Shown: positions 18,164 through 27,763 of the stretch, piece by piece
Numbering within the stretch: the first letter of the stretch is position 1
Layout: every line of letters starts with the position of its first letter
Assembly (NCBI GenBank): GCA_003278925.1
Contig: QCCN01000002.1
Location: forward strand, 62,001-126,000
DNA from: Prochlorococcus sp. AG-347-L17
GTDB lineage: Bacteria > Cyanobacteriota > Cyanobacteriia > PCC-6307 > Cyanobiaceae
DNA length: 64,000 nt
Direction: 5' to 3'
Translations under genes and position numbers: made by a program
The notes under the pieces: model-generated
What the model was told of the DNA's origin: nothing
The model's input: only the letters and a program-made list of their open reading frames with translations
Databases searched by the model: none

Positions 18164-19618
18164 TTGACAGCTGATAAATTAGATAAGATAAAATTTGGAA
18201 CTGATGGGTGGCGAGGAATTATTGGATTTGATTTTAATTTATCCAATCTTTCAAGAGTTGTAGTCGCTGCGTGCCAGGAGTTGCATTATCAATACTATAA
18301 AGAAGTTAATTCAAAGAAAATTATTATTGGATATGATCGTAGATTCATGGCTTGTGAATTCGCCAAGCAAATAGTGCCTTTTGTAAGAGGATGTGGTTTC
18401 GAACCGATCTTATCTCATAGCTTTGTTACAACACCCTCTTGTAGTCTCTATGCCAAAGAAGTCGGTTCTCTTGGAGCGTTAGTAATTACAGCAAGTCATA
18501 ATCCATATAATTGGCTAGGTTTAAAAATAAAGAGCTTTAATGGATGTTCTGTTGACGAATCTTTTACAAGTGAAGTTGAAAAAAGATTAATGCTTGGAAA
18601 TTCAATTGAAAAGATAGATGGAGTTAATCAATTGGTAGATATTAAGAAATTTCATTTAGATAGAATCCAATCCCTTTTTGATATTGACTTTATTTCCAAT
18701 AGATTGAAAAAAATGAAATTGAGAATTTTTGTAGATTCTATGCATGGTTCAGCTGCAAATTGTATGGCTGAGATTTTTGCTTCTAATGATTTAGAAGTTA
18801 TTTCAGAAATCAGGAAAGATGCTGATCCTTTTTTTGGAGGAAAACCTCCTGAACCTCTTTTAAATTATGCAGATGATCTAAATCAAATACTAATGAAAAA
18901 TTCAACAAATGAAATCAAAACTCTAGGAATTATATTTGATGGTGATGGTGATAGAATTGCGGCAATTGATGAAAAAGGAAGATACTCTAGTACTCAAGAT
19001 TTACTCCCATACTTTATTAATTATTTGGGGGAAATTAAAAATAATTCTTATCCAGTTTTAAAGACTGTTAGTGGTTCAGATATTATTAAAAATATATCAG
19101 AGAGTCAAAATAGAGAAGTTTTTGAACTGCCAGTTGGCTTTAAATATATTGCTGAAAAAATGATTAAAGAGAAAATATTTATTGGAGGAGAGGAATCTGG
19201 GGGAGTTGGTTTTGGTGACTATATGCCTGAAAGAGATGCTCTATATGCTGCGATGGTTTTATTAAATGGAATTGCTGAAAAATCTCAATATTTATATCAA
19301 ACCTTAGATGAAATTCAAGAAGATTTTGGGCCAAGTTTTTATAAAAGAATTGATATTAAATTTCCAAATCAGTCAGAAAAAAATAACGTCCAAGAATTTA
19401 TTATAGATAATATTCCTGAGAATATTAATAATCATAAGTTAAAAAGTATCTCAAAGATTGATGGAATAAAGTTGAGAATTGATAAAAATTTTTGGCTTCT
19501 TTTTAGGTTTTCAGGAACGGAACCTCTTTTAAGGTTATATTGTGAAGCACCAAAAGAATCTTATCTAATTGAGGTATTAGAGTGGGGGCAAGAATTTATA
19601 AATTTGGCAGGAAAATAA
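18164..19618 (+). CDS. Phosphoglucomutase/phosphomannomutase family protein
   Basis: 484 residues of the alpha-D-phosphohexomutase superfamily, starting with TTG. The phosphoserine loop TASHNPYNWLG, the metal loop FDGDGDRIAA, the sugar-binding GGEESGGVGFG and the C-terminal phosphate loop RFSGTEPLLRLY are all present in order. It interconverts 1- and 6-phosphosugars; whether glucose, mannose or glucosamine is preferred cannot be read directly. An AGGAG lies about 20 bp upstream of the TTG, farther than ideal, so the true start is uncertain. The pyrophosphatase gene begins 2 bp after its stop. Confidence 0.93.
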   Translation: MTADKLDKIKFGTDGWRGIIGFDFNLSNLSRVVVAACQELHYQYYKEVNSKKIIIGYDRRFMACEFAKQIVPFVRGCGFEPILSHSFVTTPSCSLYAKEVGSLGALVITASHNPYNWLGLKIKSFNGCSVDESFTSEVEKRLMLGNSIEKIDGVNQLVDIKKFHLDRIQSLFDIDFISNRLKKMKLRIFVDSMHGSAANCMAEIFASNDLEVISEIRKDADPFFGGKPPEPLLNYADDLNQILMKNSTNEIKTLGIIFDGDGDRIAAIDEKGRYSSTQDLLPYFINYLGEIKNNSYPVLKTVSGSDIIKNISESQNREVFELPVGFKYIAEKMIKEKIFIGGEESGGVGFGDYMPERDALYAAMVLLNGIAEKSQYLYQTLDEIQEDFGPSFYKRIDIKFPNQSEKNNVQEFIIDNIPENINNHKLKSISKIDGIKLRIDKNFWLLFRFSGTEPLLRLYCEAPKESYLIEVLEWGQEFINLAGK

Positions 19619-19620
19619 GG

Positions 19621-20196
19621 ATGAAAAATTTATATTTAGCGAGTAAGAATAAAGGTAAAATTCAAGAATATAAGAAATTGCTTGCTGGAGTTAATTGTAA
19701 ATTGTTCCTCCAGCCAGAATCATTAGAAGTTGAAGAGGATGGACTGACATTTAGAGATAATGCAATAAAAAAAGCGAGTGAAGTTTCTAGAAAAACGAAA
19801 AATTTTTCAATAGCAGATGATTCAGGAATTTGTATTGAAGCACTAGGAGGTAAGCCTGGTATTTATTCATCTAGATATGCAGAAAATGATCAGAAGAGAA
19901 TTGAACGAGTTTTAAGAGAACTTGATGGAGTTCAAAATAGAAGTGCTTTCTTTATTGCTAATATTTGTGTTTGTTCCCCAAATGGTGATGTGATTATTGA
20001 ATCTGAGGCCAAATGTCATGGCAATATTATTTTTAACCCCAGAGGAAAAAGTGGTTTTGGGTATGACCCAATTTTTGAGGAGAATTCTACTAGATTAACT
20101 TTCGCAGAAATGAATAATGATATTAAAGACTCTTGTAGTCATAGAGGTAAGGCATTAAAAAAAATTATTCCAGATTTAATTGAAATTTTTTCTTAA
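19621..20196 (+). CDS. XTP/dITP diphosphatase (RdgB/HAM1)
   Basis: 191 residues from the ATG at 19621, just after the AAGG preceding it. This house-cleaning enzyme hydrolyses non-canonical purine nucleoside triphosphates. The N-terminal LASKNKGKIQEYK motif, IADDSGICIEALGGKPG with its catalytic aspartates, SGFGYDPIF, and SHRGKAL near the end all match the family. It forms a tight pair with the preceding phosphohexomutase. It is convergent with the carotenoid oxygenase, with 2 bp between stops. Confidence 0.95.
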   Translation: MKNLYLASKNKGKIQEYKKLLAGVNCKLFLQPESLEVEEDGLTFRDNAIKKASEVSRKTKNFSIADDSGICIEALGGKPGIYSSRYAENDQKRIERVLRELDGVQNRSAFFIANICVCSPNGDVIIESEAKCHGNIIFNPRGKSGFGYDPIFEENSTRLTFAEMNNDIKDSCSHRGKALKKIIPDLIEIFS

Positions 20197-20198
20197 AT

Positions 20199-21683
20199 TC
20201 AATTAACCCAAGATCCATGAAGGCCATGAGGAATTGAAATGGGTAATTCATAAACAGCTAATTCTTTTAAGTCTTTTGCGTCTAATATCACTAAATCGCT
20301 TCCTCTTCTTTCTCCGTTCCATAGAAGTATAAATAAAAATCCCTCATCTTCTTTTGAAGAGTTTTCAGATGGAACCATAATTGGTTCACTAACAAATCCA
20401 CTTGGACCTGCTGACCAATAAATCTCTTCCTTAGAAGATAAATTTATTTTTTTTATTGCTTGAAGTGGGGCGTTCCCCTGCTTTTGAAATGTGCTTGCCA
20501 TCCAACTAAAATTTGCTTTTAATCCTAAGTTTTTAGGATTAACAACAGCAAATTCACAACATTGTTCACTGAAAGTTTCAAGTTCACAAGTTTTTGTCTT
20601 TAGATCGATAATTGATCTTTTCAGTTTTCCTTCTGGATATTTATCAAAGTCAATATCCCTAAAATTCTCGTCTGGACCAACTGATGGGAAATCATCATAA
20701 AAAATACTATCTAATACGATTTTGGAATCTTTTTCAAATGCATTTACATGATGAAAAACGAATCCCTCTGGAGCATCTATTGTTAAAGGAGGCTGTCCTC
20801 TAAATAATCCACTTTCTCTGGGGATGATAAAAAACTTTGCCTTTTTATTTGGGTTTGACTTTAGGCATTGTGCTGCGCCTCTTTGACCCATTACAAATGG
20901 AAGAGGATTGAAATCAATAGCATTCTGTAAAAATATTGCCCAATTAGTTGTAATTGCGAAATCATGAAGGAATGCAAAGCCATTAAAGGTATCTTTTCTT
21001 TCAAAAATTAGCTCTCCAGAATTTGTACCAGCATTATCAAATTCCATTAATCTAATGGTACTTTTTGGCCCGGTTTGTACTCCAAAAGTGACTAAAAGTT
21101 CTGAAGATGCATTTGAGTTAAGGTCTGTTTTGGGATGTGCACTGAATGCTTCATTAGGCTTGAGTACCCCTTTTAATGTTGTTAAACCAATAGTATCAAG
21201 ACTATCAGGATCCATTGCATATGGACCTGCTGCTTCCCATAATGCGAGAATTTCATCTCCTAACTTAATGACATGTGTATTAGCGATATTCTTGAATTTT
21301 AGATCTAATGCATTATTTAAAATTCCTCCATTTTTTTGTGTCCCAAAAACACCTCTATAAATAAATTTATCTATTTTTTCTTCTTCCAGATAGCCTTTAG
21401 TTTTAACAAATCTATTTGTTAAGAATGGCTGACCATTTTCGAATTTTATGGATGTTATCATTCCATCGCCATCAAATGGATGATGAACCCATTGTCCACC
21501 TCTTTCTAATATTCCTGGTCCATTTCTTAATAATGTTCCATTTAAATTTTTAATATTATTACCTTTGCTAAATGTTAGAGGCTCTTTAGTTAGCTCCTTT
21601 TCTACATTTTGATAAGCACTTGACCAATCTTCTTTATTAAAAATTTTAAATTTATCAATTTTTTTATCTTGTAAATTAGTCAC
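20199..21683 (-). CDS. Carotenoid cleavage oxygenase
   Basis: 494 residues starting with GTG. A seven-bladed propeller Fe(II) dioxygenase of the RPE65/CCD family. Iron-binding histidines can be placed in HPKTDLN, FLHDFAITTNW, FHHVNAFE and the C-terminal HGLHGSWVN. Cyanobacterial members cleave apocarotenoids (Diox1/ACO-like) or carotenoids. There is no signal peptide. The exact substrate cannot be called. It is followed on the minus strand by the convergent pyrophosphatase gene. Confidence 0.93.
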   Translation of the reverse strand: MTNLQDKKIDKFKIFNKEDWSSAYQNVEKELTKEPLTFSKGNNIKNLNGTLLRNGPGILERGGQWVHHPFDGDGMITSIKFENGQPFLTNRFVKTKGYLEEEKIDKFIYRGVFGTQKNGGILNNALDLKFKNIANTHVIKLGDEILALWEAAGPYAMDPDSLDTIGLTTLKGVLKPNEAFSAHPKTDLNSNASSELLVTFGVQTGPKSTIRLMEFDNAGTNSGELIFERKDTFNGFAFLHDFAITTNWAIFLQNAIDFNPLPFVMGQRGAAQCLKSNPNKKAKFFIIPRESGLFRGQPPLTIDAPEGFVFHHVNAFEKDSKIVLDSIFYDDFPSVGPDENFRDIDFDKYPEGKLKRSIIDLKTKTCELETFSEQCCEFAVVNPKNLGLKANFSWMASTFQKQGNAPLQAIKKINLSSKEEIYWSAGPSGFVSEPIMVPSENSSKEDEGFLFILLWNGERRGSDLVILDAKDLKELAVYELPISIPHGLHGSWVN

Positions 21684-21755
21684 AACTTAATTATTACTTT
21701 ACCTATTTTCGCCAAAAATCAATTGAATTGTGGCTGATTCGAAAAAATTCCTATT

Positions 21756-22361
21756 TTATTGTTTTTCTAACATTCCTTTACTGCTTGGAATTGAATCAGA
21801 TCTTCTTGGATCTATTTCGGTAGCCATTCTCATTGCTCTTGAAAAAGCTTTAAAGCACGCCTCAACTATGTGATGTGAATTACTTCCTCGTATTTGATTA
21901 ATATGCAGAGTAATACCGCTGTTATTTATGAAGGCAATAAAAAACTCTCTTACTAGTTCAGTATCATAATTTCCTATTCTAGGGGCTTTTAATTGAAGAT
22001 CATAAGATAGATGCGGTCTACCAGAGCAGTCTAAAGTGACTTGAACTAATGCTTCATCTAATGGGGCAAAGAAATGCCCAAATCTGCTTATTCCTTTTCT
22101 TTCTCCCAAGGCTTTTGAAAATGCTTTGCCTAATGCGATTCCTACATCTTCATTTGTATGATGATCATCAATATGGGTATCTCCAATTGCTTTTATTTTT
22201 AAATCGAACAAACCATGACTGGATATTTGATGAAGCATATGATCTAAGAATGGTATCCCGGTATCAATCTCAGAAATTCCATTTCCATCTAAGTTTATAA
22301 ATACAGAAATATCTGTTTCATTCGTTTTTCTTTTTATTTCAGATTGCCTTAGAGATGACAT
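21756..22361 (-). CDS. hisB: Imidazoleglycerol-phosphate dehydratase
   Basis: 201 residues, the monofunctional HisB of histidine synthesis. The paired histidine motifs that bind the two Mn ions are present: [16 protein letters not shown] and [20 protein letters not shown] start. It lies 20 bp downstream of fabI on the same strand and may be co-transcribed with it. Confidence 0.97.
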   Translation of the reverse strand: MSSLRQSEIKRKTNETDISVFINLDGNGISEIDTGIPFLDHMLHQISSHGLFDLKIKAIGDTHIDDHHTNEDVGIALGKAFSKALGERKGISRFGHFFAPLDEALVQVTLDCSGRPHLSYDLQLKAPRIGNYDTELVREFFIAFINNSGITLHINQIRGSNSHHIVEACFKAFSRAMRMATEIDPRRSDSIPSSKGMLEKQ

Positions 22362-22381
22362 TTTTATGCAAAAAACTTAGT

Positions 22382-23164
22382 TTACATTCCATTAATGCAG
22401 TAACCCGCATCAACATAAATTGTTTGGCCTGAAATGCCGCTAGAGAGATCACTTAATAAAAAAGCAGCTGTATTACCTACTTCAGTTTGAGTGACTGTTC
22501 TGCGTAAAGGAGCCTTTTCTTCAACATTGTGAATCATATCTAAAATGCCACCTATAGCAGAACTCGCAAGTGTTCTTATGGGCCCAGCACTTATTGCGTT
22601 AACTCTGACTTGTTTTTCGGGGCCAAGTTCTGCAGAAAGATATCTTACTGAAGCTTCTAAAGCTGCTTTAGCAACTCCCATAACGTTATAGTTAGGAATT
22701 GCCCTTTCTGAGCCTAAATAAGTTAATGAGACAACTCCAGCACCATCACTAAAAAGTGGTTTTGCTGCTTTACATAAAGGTGCTAATGAATACGCACTTA
22801 TATTAAGAGCCCTATCAAAACCCTCTGAAGTGGTAGCACTATAATCTCCAATCAATTCATCGCGTCCTGCAAATGCTAGGCAGTGAACTAATCCGTCAAT
22901 TTGCCCCCAATTGTCTTTTATATTTTTAAAGATTTCTTCAATTTGAGCTGGATTTTGAACATCAAGAGGCAAAAATAACGATGGGTTTAAAGATTCAGTT
23001 AGTTCTCTAACTTTAGACTCGAATCTTCCCTTATCATCAGGCAAATATGTGATTCCAAGTTCTGCGCCAGCTTTTGAAAGTTGTTGAGCGATACCCCATG
23101 CTATTGAACGATTGTTGGCAATTCCCGTAACAAGAATTTTTTTACCAGTTAGATTAAGAAGCAT
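22382..23164 (-). CDS. fabI: Enoyl-[acyl-carrier-protein] reductase (NADH)
   Basis: 260 residues. The NAD-binding ILVTGIANNRSIAWGIAQQL replaces the usual GxxxGxG of short-chain dehydrogenases, a FabI hallmark. The catalytic Tyr-x6-Lys is in YNVMGVAKAALEA near residue 160, and the C-terminal YVDAGYCINGM is typical. It catalyses the last step of fatty-acid elongation. ATG start; hisB follows 20 bp downstream. Confidence 0.97.
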   Translation of the reverse strand: MLLNLTGKKILVTGIANNRSIAWGIAQQLSKAGAELGITYLPDDKGRFESKVRELTESLNPSLFLPLDVQNPAQIEEIFKNIKDNWGQIDGLVHCLAFAGRDELIGDYSATTSEGFDRALNISAYSLAPLCKAAKPLFSDGAGVVSLTYLGSERAIPNYNVMGVAKAALEASVRYLSAELGPEKQVRVNAISAGPIRTLASSAIGGILDMIHNVEEKAPLRRTVTQTEVGNTAAFLLSDLSSGISGQTIYVDAGYCINGM

Positions 23165-23269
23165 TTTATTTATTATTTCTATTATTCTCCTATATAAAAG
23201 TACCTATCTTTACGGATTACTGCAAAATATACAATAATTTTCAAATATCAAAGAATTTTTAACTTGAAC

Positions 23270-23863
23270 ATGGTAAGAACAAATTCTATGGTTTTGGAAT
23301 TAGGTTTTCAATTACCGAATTTCGAAATGTTAAATGCGAATTCTTCAAAAAATGAATATTTTAATTCTCATAATCTAGATAATCGGCATTTACTTTTAAT
23401 GTTTATTTGTGCCCATTGCCCATTTGTTAAATATATTGAGAATCAAATTTTCACTTTAAGTAAAGAAATTGAAAATACAGTTCAAACAGTTGCAATTTCT
23501 AGTAATGATATTGTCACTCATCCTTCAGATTCTCCTAAAAATTTGAGATCACAAGCACAAACACAGGGATGGAGTTTTCCTTATCTATATGATGAAAATC
23601 AAAATTTTGCTAAGAACTTAAAAGCGGCTTGCACCCCAGATTTTTATCTTTTTTCAAATGCAGGAGATGGTGATTTTTTATTGTATTATCATGGCCAATT
23701 AGACGATAGTAGACCAGGTAATAATATCCCTCTTTCTGGAAAAGATTTGCGCTCTGCTGTAAAAGATTTGAATCAAGATAATTCTTATCCTTCAAATCAG
23801 ATGCCTTCTTTAGGTTGCAATATAAAATGGACTCCTGGTAAAGAACCAAGTTGGTTTAAATGA
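23270..23863 (+). CDS. Thioredoxin-fold (AhpC/TSA-type) protein
   Basis: About 197 residues from the ATG at 23270; an in-frame TTG lies two codons upstream. The fold is that of redoxin/peroxiredoxin-like proteins, with the redox motif CAHCPFVKYIE near residue 47 and the downstream segment FYLFSNAGDGDFLLYYHGQLDD. A CxxC spaced C-A-H-C suggests thiol-disulfide exchange or thiol peroxidase activity. No signal peptide is apparent, so it is cytosolic. It is divergent from fabI. Confidence 0.87.
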   Translation: MVRTNSMVLELGFQLPNFEMLNANSSKNEYFNSHNLDNRHLLLMFICAHCPFVKYIENQIFTLSKEIENTVQTVAISSNDIVTHPSDSPKNLRSQAQTQGWSFPYLYDENQNFAKNLKAACTPDFYLFSNAGDGDFLLYYHGQLDDSRPGNNIPLSGKDLRSAVKDLNQDNSYPSNQMPSLGCNIKWTPGKEPSWFK

Positions 23864-23916
23864 ATTAAAAATTTTTTTTACCCATAGAAATATGGTTTAG
23901 GGTTAATATATTTACT

Positions 23917-25122
23917 ATGAAGATACCTCCATTTACTTTAAATAGGCAGTACCAGGAAATTGGCTCAGAAATTGAGAGTAAGGTTTCTAAAGTTTTAAAA
24001 GGGGGCCAGTATATTGGAGGACAAGAAATTGCCAAATTTGAGGAGAGTTTTTCAAATCTGATTGGTGTTGAAAATACTATTGGATGTAATAGTGGAACTG
24101 ATGCTTTAGTATTGGCTTTGCGCGCATTAGATATTGGTGTGGGTGATGAAGTTATTACCTCATCTTTTAGCTTTTTTGCAACTGCAGAGGCTATTAGTGC
24201 AGTTGGTGCTAATCCTGTTTTGGTAGATATAGATCCAGAAACTTATCTCATTAATACTGAACTAATAGAACAAGAAATAAATTCTAAAACCAAGGCAATT
24301 ATGCCAGTGCATCTATTTGGTAATGCAGTGAATATGACCTTAATAAAATCTTTGGCCAAGAAATATGACTTAAAAGTAATCGAAGATTGTGCTCAGGCAA
24401 CATGCACAATGTGGGAAAATTCCAAAGTTGGTAGTATCGGTGATATAGGCTGTTTTAGCTTTTTCCCTACTAAAAATTTAGGAGCTGCTGGAGATGGTGG
24501 AGCAGTAACAACTTCAGATCAGAAGATTGCAAAAAAAATTAGAGAACTGGCTGTTCATGGCAGCCCAATAAGATATCATCATACCCAAATTGGATATAAC
24601 AGCAGACTTGATACCATTCAAGCTGCCATATTAAACATTAAAATTAAATATATTTCTAAGTGGATTAATAATCGCCAAAAAATTGCTAATAATTACTTTG
24701 ATTTATTAGAAAAAAATCCATTTATTAGTTTTCCAAAAATTAGCTCTGATTCAATTTCCCATTCTTGGAATCAATTTGTCATCAAATTAAGAAACGATAG
24801 ATATTTTTTAAATGAAGATTTTTCAAATTTATTTGATACTGATTGCAAAAAATACTTTTCCTTAAGGAATTTGGTAAAACAACAACTTTTCGAAAAAGGT
24901 ATTAATTCAATTATTTATTATCCAATTCCAATACACGCACAAATAGCTTACAAAAATAAAAATTTTTCTAGAACAAAACTTATTAATACAGAGATAATTT
25001 GTACAGAAGTTCTTAGTCTTCCAATGTTTCCTGAAATTTCTTATGAAGAGCAAGTTTATGTAGCAGAAAATTTAAATAAAGTTTTAAAGAATTGTATAGA
25101 GGAAATTCAAATTTCAGCATAA
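23917..25122 (+). CDS. DegT/DnrJ/EryC1/StrS-family aminotransferase
   Basis: 401 residues of PLP-dependent sugar aminotransferase type. The PLP lysine is in FSFFPTKNLGAAGDGGAV, and the family segments GCNSGTDALVLALRAL and HGSPIRYHHTQIGYNSRLD are present. Relatives aminate nucleotide-linked keto-sugars for lipopolysaccharide or other glycans. No other sugar-biosynthesis gene is adjacent. Its last 16 bp overlap the 3' end of the convergent photolyase gene. Confidence 0.92.
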   Translation: MKIPPFTLNRQYQEIGSEIESKVSKVLKGGQYIGGQEIAKFEESFSNLIGVENTIGCNSGTDALVLALRALDIGVGDEVITSSFSFFATAEAISAVGANPVLVDIDPETYLINTELIEQEINSKTKAIMPVHLFGNAVNMTLIKSLAKKYDLKVIEDCAQATCTMWENSKVGSIGDIGCFSFFPTKNLGAAGDGGAVTTSDQKIAKKIRELAVHGSPIRYHHTQIGYNSRLDTIQAAILNIKIKYISKWINNRQKIANNYFDLLEKNPFISFPKISSDSISHSWNQFVIKLRNDRYFLNEDFSNLFDTDCKKYFSLRNLVKQQLFEKGINSIIYYPIPIHAQIAYKNKNFSRTKLINTEIICTEVLSLPMFPEISYEEQVYVAENLNKVLKNCIEEIQISA

Positions 25123-26540
25123 AGTGATTTAAATAATCTTTGTTGTATATTGTGATTGACAATAGGGCTTGAATAATTATTTTTTTCTAAATTAGATATC
25201 TCCCCATTTAATAAATCTGAATTTGACACTTTAGATAATTCAGGAATCCAATATTTTATATATTCGCAAATAGGATCAAATTTTTTTGCTTGGGTATATG
25301 GATTAAAAATTCTAAGTGGTTTTGGATCCATACCGCTACTGGCGCTCCACTGCCATCCCCCATTATTCGCAGCTAAGTCTCCATCAACCAAAGTCTCCAT
25401 AAATTTTTTCTCGCCCATTTGCCAATTGCATATAAGATCTTTTACCAGAAATGAAGCGACTATCATCCTACATCTGTTATGCATCCAGCCAGTACTATTT
25501 AGTTGACGCATTGCAGCATCAACTATAGGTACGCCGGTCTCTCCGTTGCTCCAATGCTGAAACCATTCATTATTGTTTTGCCATGGAAAGTTATCCCATT
25601 TTTTTCTATATGGACCTTTCTCTAGCTCTGGAAAATGGAATAAGCAATGTTGATAAAATTCACGCCAAACAAGTTCTTTTTGCCAAGTTTCAATTGATAG
25701 GTAATTTCCTTGATTTGCAAAATCTGAATTTAAATTTAATGTGGCGTTCCAAATTTTTCTAATGCTGATGGTGCCGAATCTGAGAGATGCACTTAGAAAA
25801 GATGTCCCATTATGTGAAGGAAAATCTCGTGCAGAATTATAAGAATATATTCTTTTTTCGTTAATGAAGTTTTCTAATAATGTTTCTGCAGCATTCTCTC
25901 CAGGTCTACATGGACAAATATTCGAACCAGGAAATTTGATATTTTTGATAAATTTCTCTAGGACCGAATCAGATGAATTTATTGTCTTATCTTTGATTTT
26001 ATAGTCTATATCTTGAAACTGGAAACCAACTTTATCTTGTTCATATGAACCTAATAAATTCATTTTTGATTTAAGGTTTTTATAAAAAGGTCCATAAACT
26101 GAATAAGGATTATTATTCCCTGAAAATATTTTTAAAGGTTCTACTAATAAGTGATCCCAAGTTTCAATAACTTGAATATTTTGTTCTTTTAAATTTTTTT
26201 TAATTTGTAAATCTCGATTAATCTCATAAGGTTCAATTGATCTATTCCAAAAAACAAATTTAGCATCTATTTTCTTTGCTAATTGAGGAATTATTAATAC
26301 AGGATCTCCTTCTTCCATAACTAATCTACTACCCATTTTTTTCCAATTATTTCCTAATTCTTGAAGTGAATTTCCTAGAAACCAAGCTCTTGAACTTGCA
26401 TTGAAATCATGTGAGTAATTTTCATCAAATATATAAGTTGAAGTAATTGCATTTGATAATGAAAATGCTTTGATTAAAGCTTGATTATCAAATATTCTTA
26501 AATCCTTTCTATGCCAAAAAAGTATTCTAGGTTTATTCAT
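25107..26540 (-). CDS. phrB: Deoxyribodipyrimidine photolyase/cryptochrome family
   Basis: 477 residues. The N-terminal antenna-binding domain begins ILFWHRKDLRIFDN; the C-terminal FAD domain contains TGVPIVDAAMRQLNSTGWMHN, GDLAANNGGWQWSASSG and the tryptophans expected for electron transfer. This is class I CPD photolyase in appearance, repairing UV-induced pyrimidine dimers with blue light, as suits a surface-ocean phototroph. The substrate (CPD or 6-4) is inferred. ATG start; its start overlaps the end of the upstream NUDIX gene by 4 bp. Confidence 0.94.
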   Translation of the reverse strand: MNKPRILFWHRKDLRIFDNQALIKAFSLSNAITSTYIFDENYSHDFNASSRAWFLGNSLQELGNNWKKMGSRLVMEEGDPVLIIPQLAKKIDAKFVFWNRSIEPYEINRDLQIKKNLKEQNIQVIETWDHLLVEPLKIFSGNNNPYSVYGPFYKNLKSKMNLLGSYEQDKVGFQFQDIDYKIKDKTINSSDSVLEKFIKNIKFPGSNICPCRPGENAAETLLENFINEKRIYSYNSARDFPSHNGTSFLSASLRFGTISIRKIWNATLNLNSDFANQGNYLSIETWQKELVWREFYQHCLFHFPELEKGPYRKKWDNFPWQNNNEWFQHWSNGETGVPIVDAAMRQLNSTGWMHNRCRMIVASFLVKDLICNWQMGEKKFMETLVDGDLAANNGGWQWSASSGMDPKPLRIFNPYTQAKKFDPICEYIKYWIPELSKVSNSDLLNGEISNLEKNNYSSPIVNHNIQQRLFKSLYAEI

Positions 26541-27100
26541 AATTCATCTAAAAATTGTTTGGCTCTAAACCAAGCCGTCACGGTTTTTGCGTCAAGAATT
26601 TCATCCCCACTAGAAATAAGATTATCTAGTTCGTCTGGATCTAAAATTAATACTTCTATATCTTCATCTAAATCTCCTTTAACCTCGGAATTGAGTTTGT
26701 TTAAATCACGAGCTAAAAATAAATAAATTTCTTCATCTGCATAACCAGGAGCAGGAACAAGAGTGCCTAGTTCATCCCATTTGTTTGCACTGAATCCAGT
26801 CTCTTCTTGTATTTCTCTTTGAATTGAATTAATAGGTGTTTCACCTATTTCTAATGTGCCTGCTGGAAATTCTAATAAATACCTTGAAACAGCAAATCTA
26901 TATTGCCGAAGAATGATAACTTTATTTTCTTTTGTAATAGGTACGGCTAATGCTGCCCCAGGATGCTTAATGTATCCATATTCACCTTCATGTCCATTAG
27001 GAAGCTCAATTCTATTTATTTCGAAACTAAATTTTTTTGACTTTAACTCAGATATTTTTTCTTTAAAAATGGATCTTCTTATAAGGTTTTTATTTCCCAT
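26537..27100 (-). CDS. NUDIX hydrolase, ADP-ribose pyrophosphatase-like
   Basis: 187 residues. The Nudix box is present as GTLEIGETPINSIQREIQEE followed by TG, near residues 85-107. The preceding AVPITKENKVIILRQYRFAV and the length fit ADP-ribose pyrophosphatase-type members. It probably hydrolyses a nucleoside diphosphate derivative. Its 3' end overlaps the photolyase start by 4 bp, so the two are translationally coupled; folK lies upstream on the same strand. Confidence 0.9.
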   Translation of the reverse strand: MGNKNLIRRSIFKEKISELKSKKFSFEINRIELPNGHEGEYGYIKHPGAALAVPITKENKVIILRQYRFAVSRYLLEFPAGTLEIGETPINSIQREIQEETGFSANKWDELGTLVPAPGYADEEIYLFLARDLNKLNSEVKGDLDEDIEVLILDPDELDNLISSGDEILDAKTVTAWFRAKQFLDEL

Positions 27101-27151
27101 AATTTTTAAATAAAAATAGCCTAACAGTTATTTTTTGGTTTTGTAAATCAT

Positions 27152-27727
27152 TTATATAGACCATTTTGGGGCATCAAACTTTGTGATTTTTTGGCTTCTA
27201 CTTAAGATTTCAGATAGTGGCGTAATAACAAAATTCCGATTCATGAATCTAGGGTGAGGTAATGTTAATTCCTCGTCAACCGTATGAAAATCTTCCCACC
27301 AAAGAATATCTAAATCGAGACATCTTGATAGCCATTTCCTGCCCTTTGGCGTCTCTTCTCGTCCGAAAAATCTCTCTAACTTTTTTAGCTCTTTTAAAAG
27401 TACCTTAGCTTTTTGATTTGATGGTTGTGGAAAAGAATTACTTTTTATTAGTAATAGAGTATTAAAATAATTTGGCTGCTCATTATCAACACCATGGGGT
27501 AATGTCTCATAAATTGAAGACCAAAAAAAGTTTGCATGAAATTTCCTTTTCTCTTCTTTTTTTTTGTTAGAACTATCTCCCCACTCATTTATTATTTCCT
27601 CTATTTTTGGTTTGCAAATTAATAGTGACTCAAGAGGGCTTCCGAATTTACTATCAATATTTGCTCCGAGGGATATACATAGTCCATTTTTGATATTAAG
27701 ATTTGATAATTCCACAACAAAAAACAA
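27152..27727 (-). CDS. folK: 2-amino-4-hydroxy-6-hydroxymethyldihydropteridine pyrophosphokinase
   Basis: About 191 residues. It transfers pyrophosphate from ATP to the pterin in folate synthesis. Recognisable parts are [12 protein letters not shown] near the N-terminus, [31 protein letters not shown] with the metal-binding aspartates, and [13 protein letters not shown]. The start is ambiguous: TTG at 27727 or GTG at 27715, with no ATG available. It is divergent from chlD across about 40 bp. Confidence 0.94.
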   Translation of the reverse strand: MFFVVELSNLNIKNGLCISLGANIDSKFGSPLESLLICKPKIEEIINEWGDSSNKKKEEKRKFHANFFWSSIYETLPHGVDNEQPNYFNTLLLIKSNSFPQPSNQKAKVLLKELKKLERFFGREETPKGRKWLSRCLDLDILWWEDFHTVDEELTLPHPRFMNRNFVITPLSEILSRSQKITKFDAPKWSI

Positions 27728-27763
27728 AGTTATTGGATAAATTCTATATCAGGCATTTTTAAA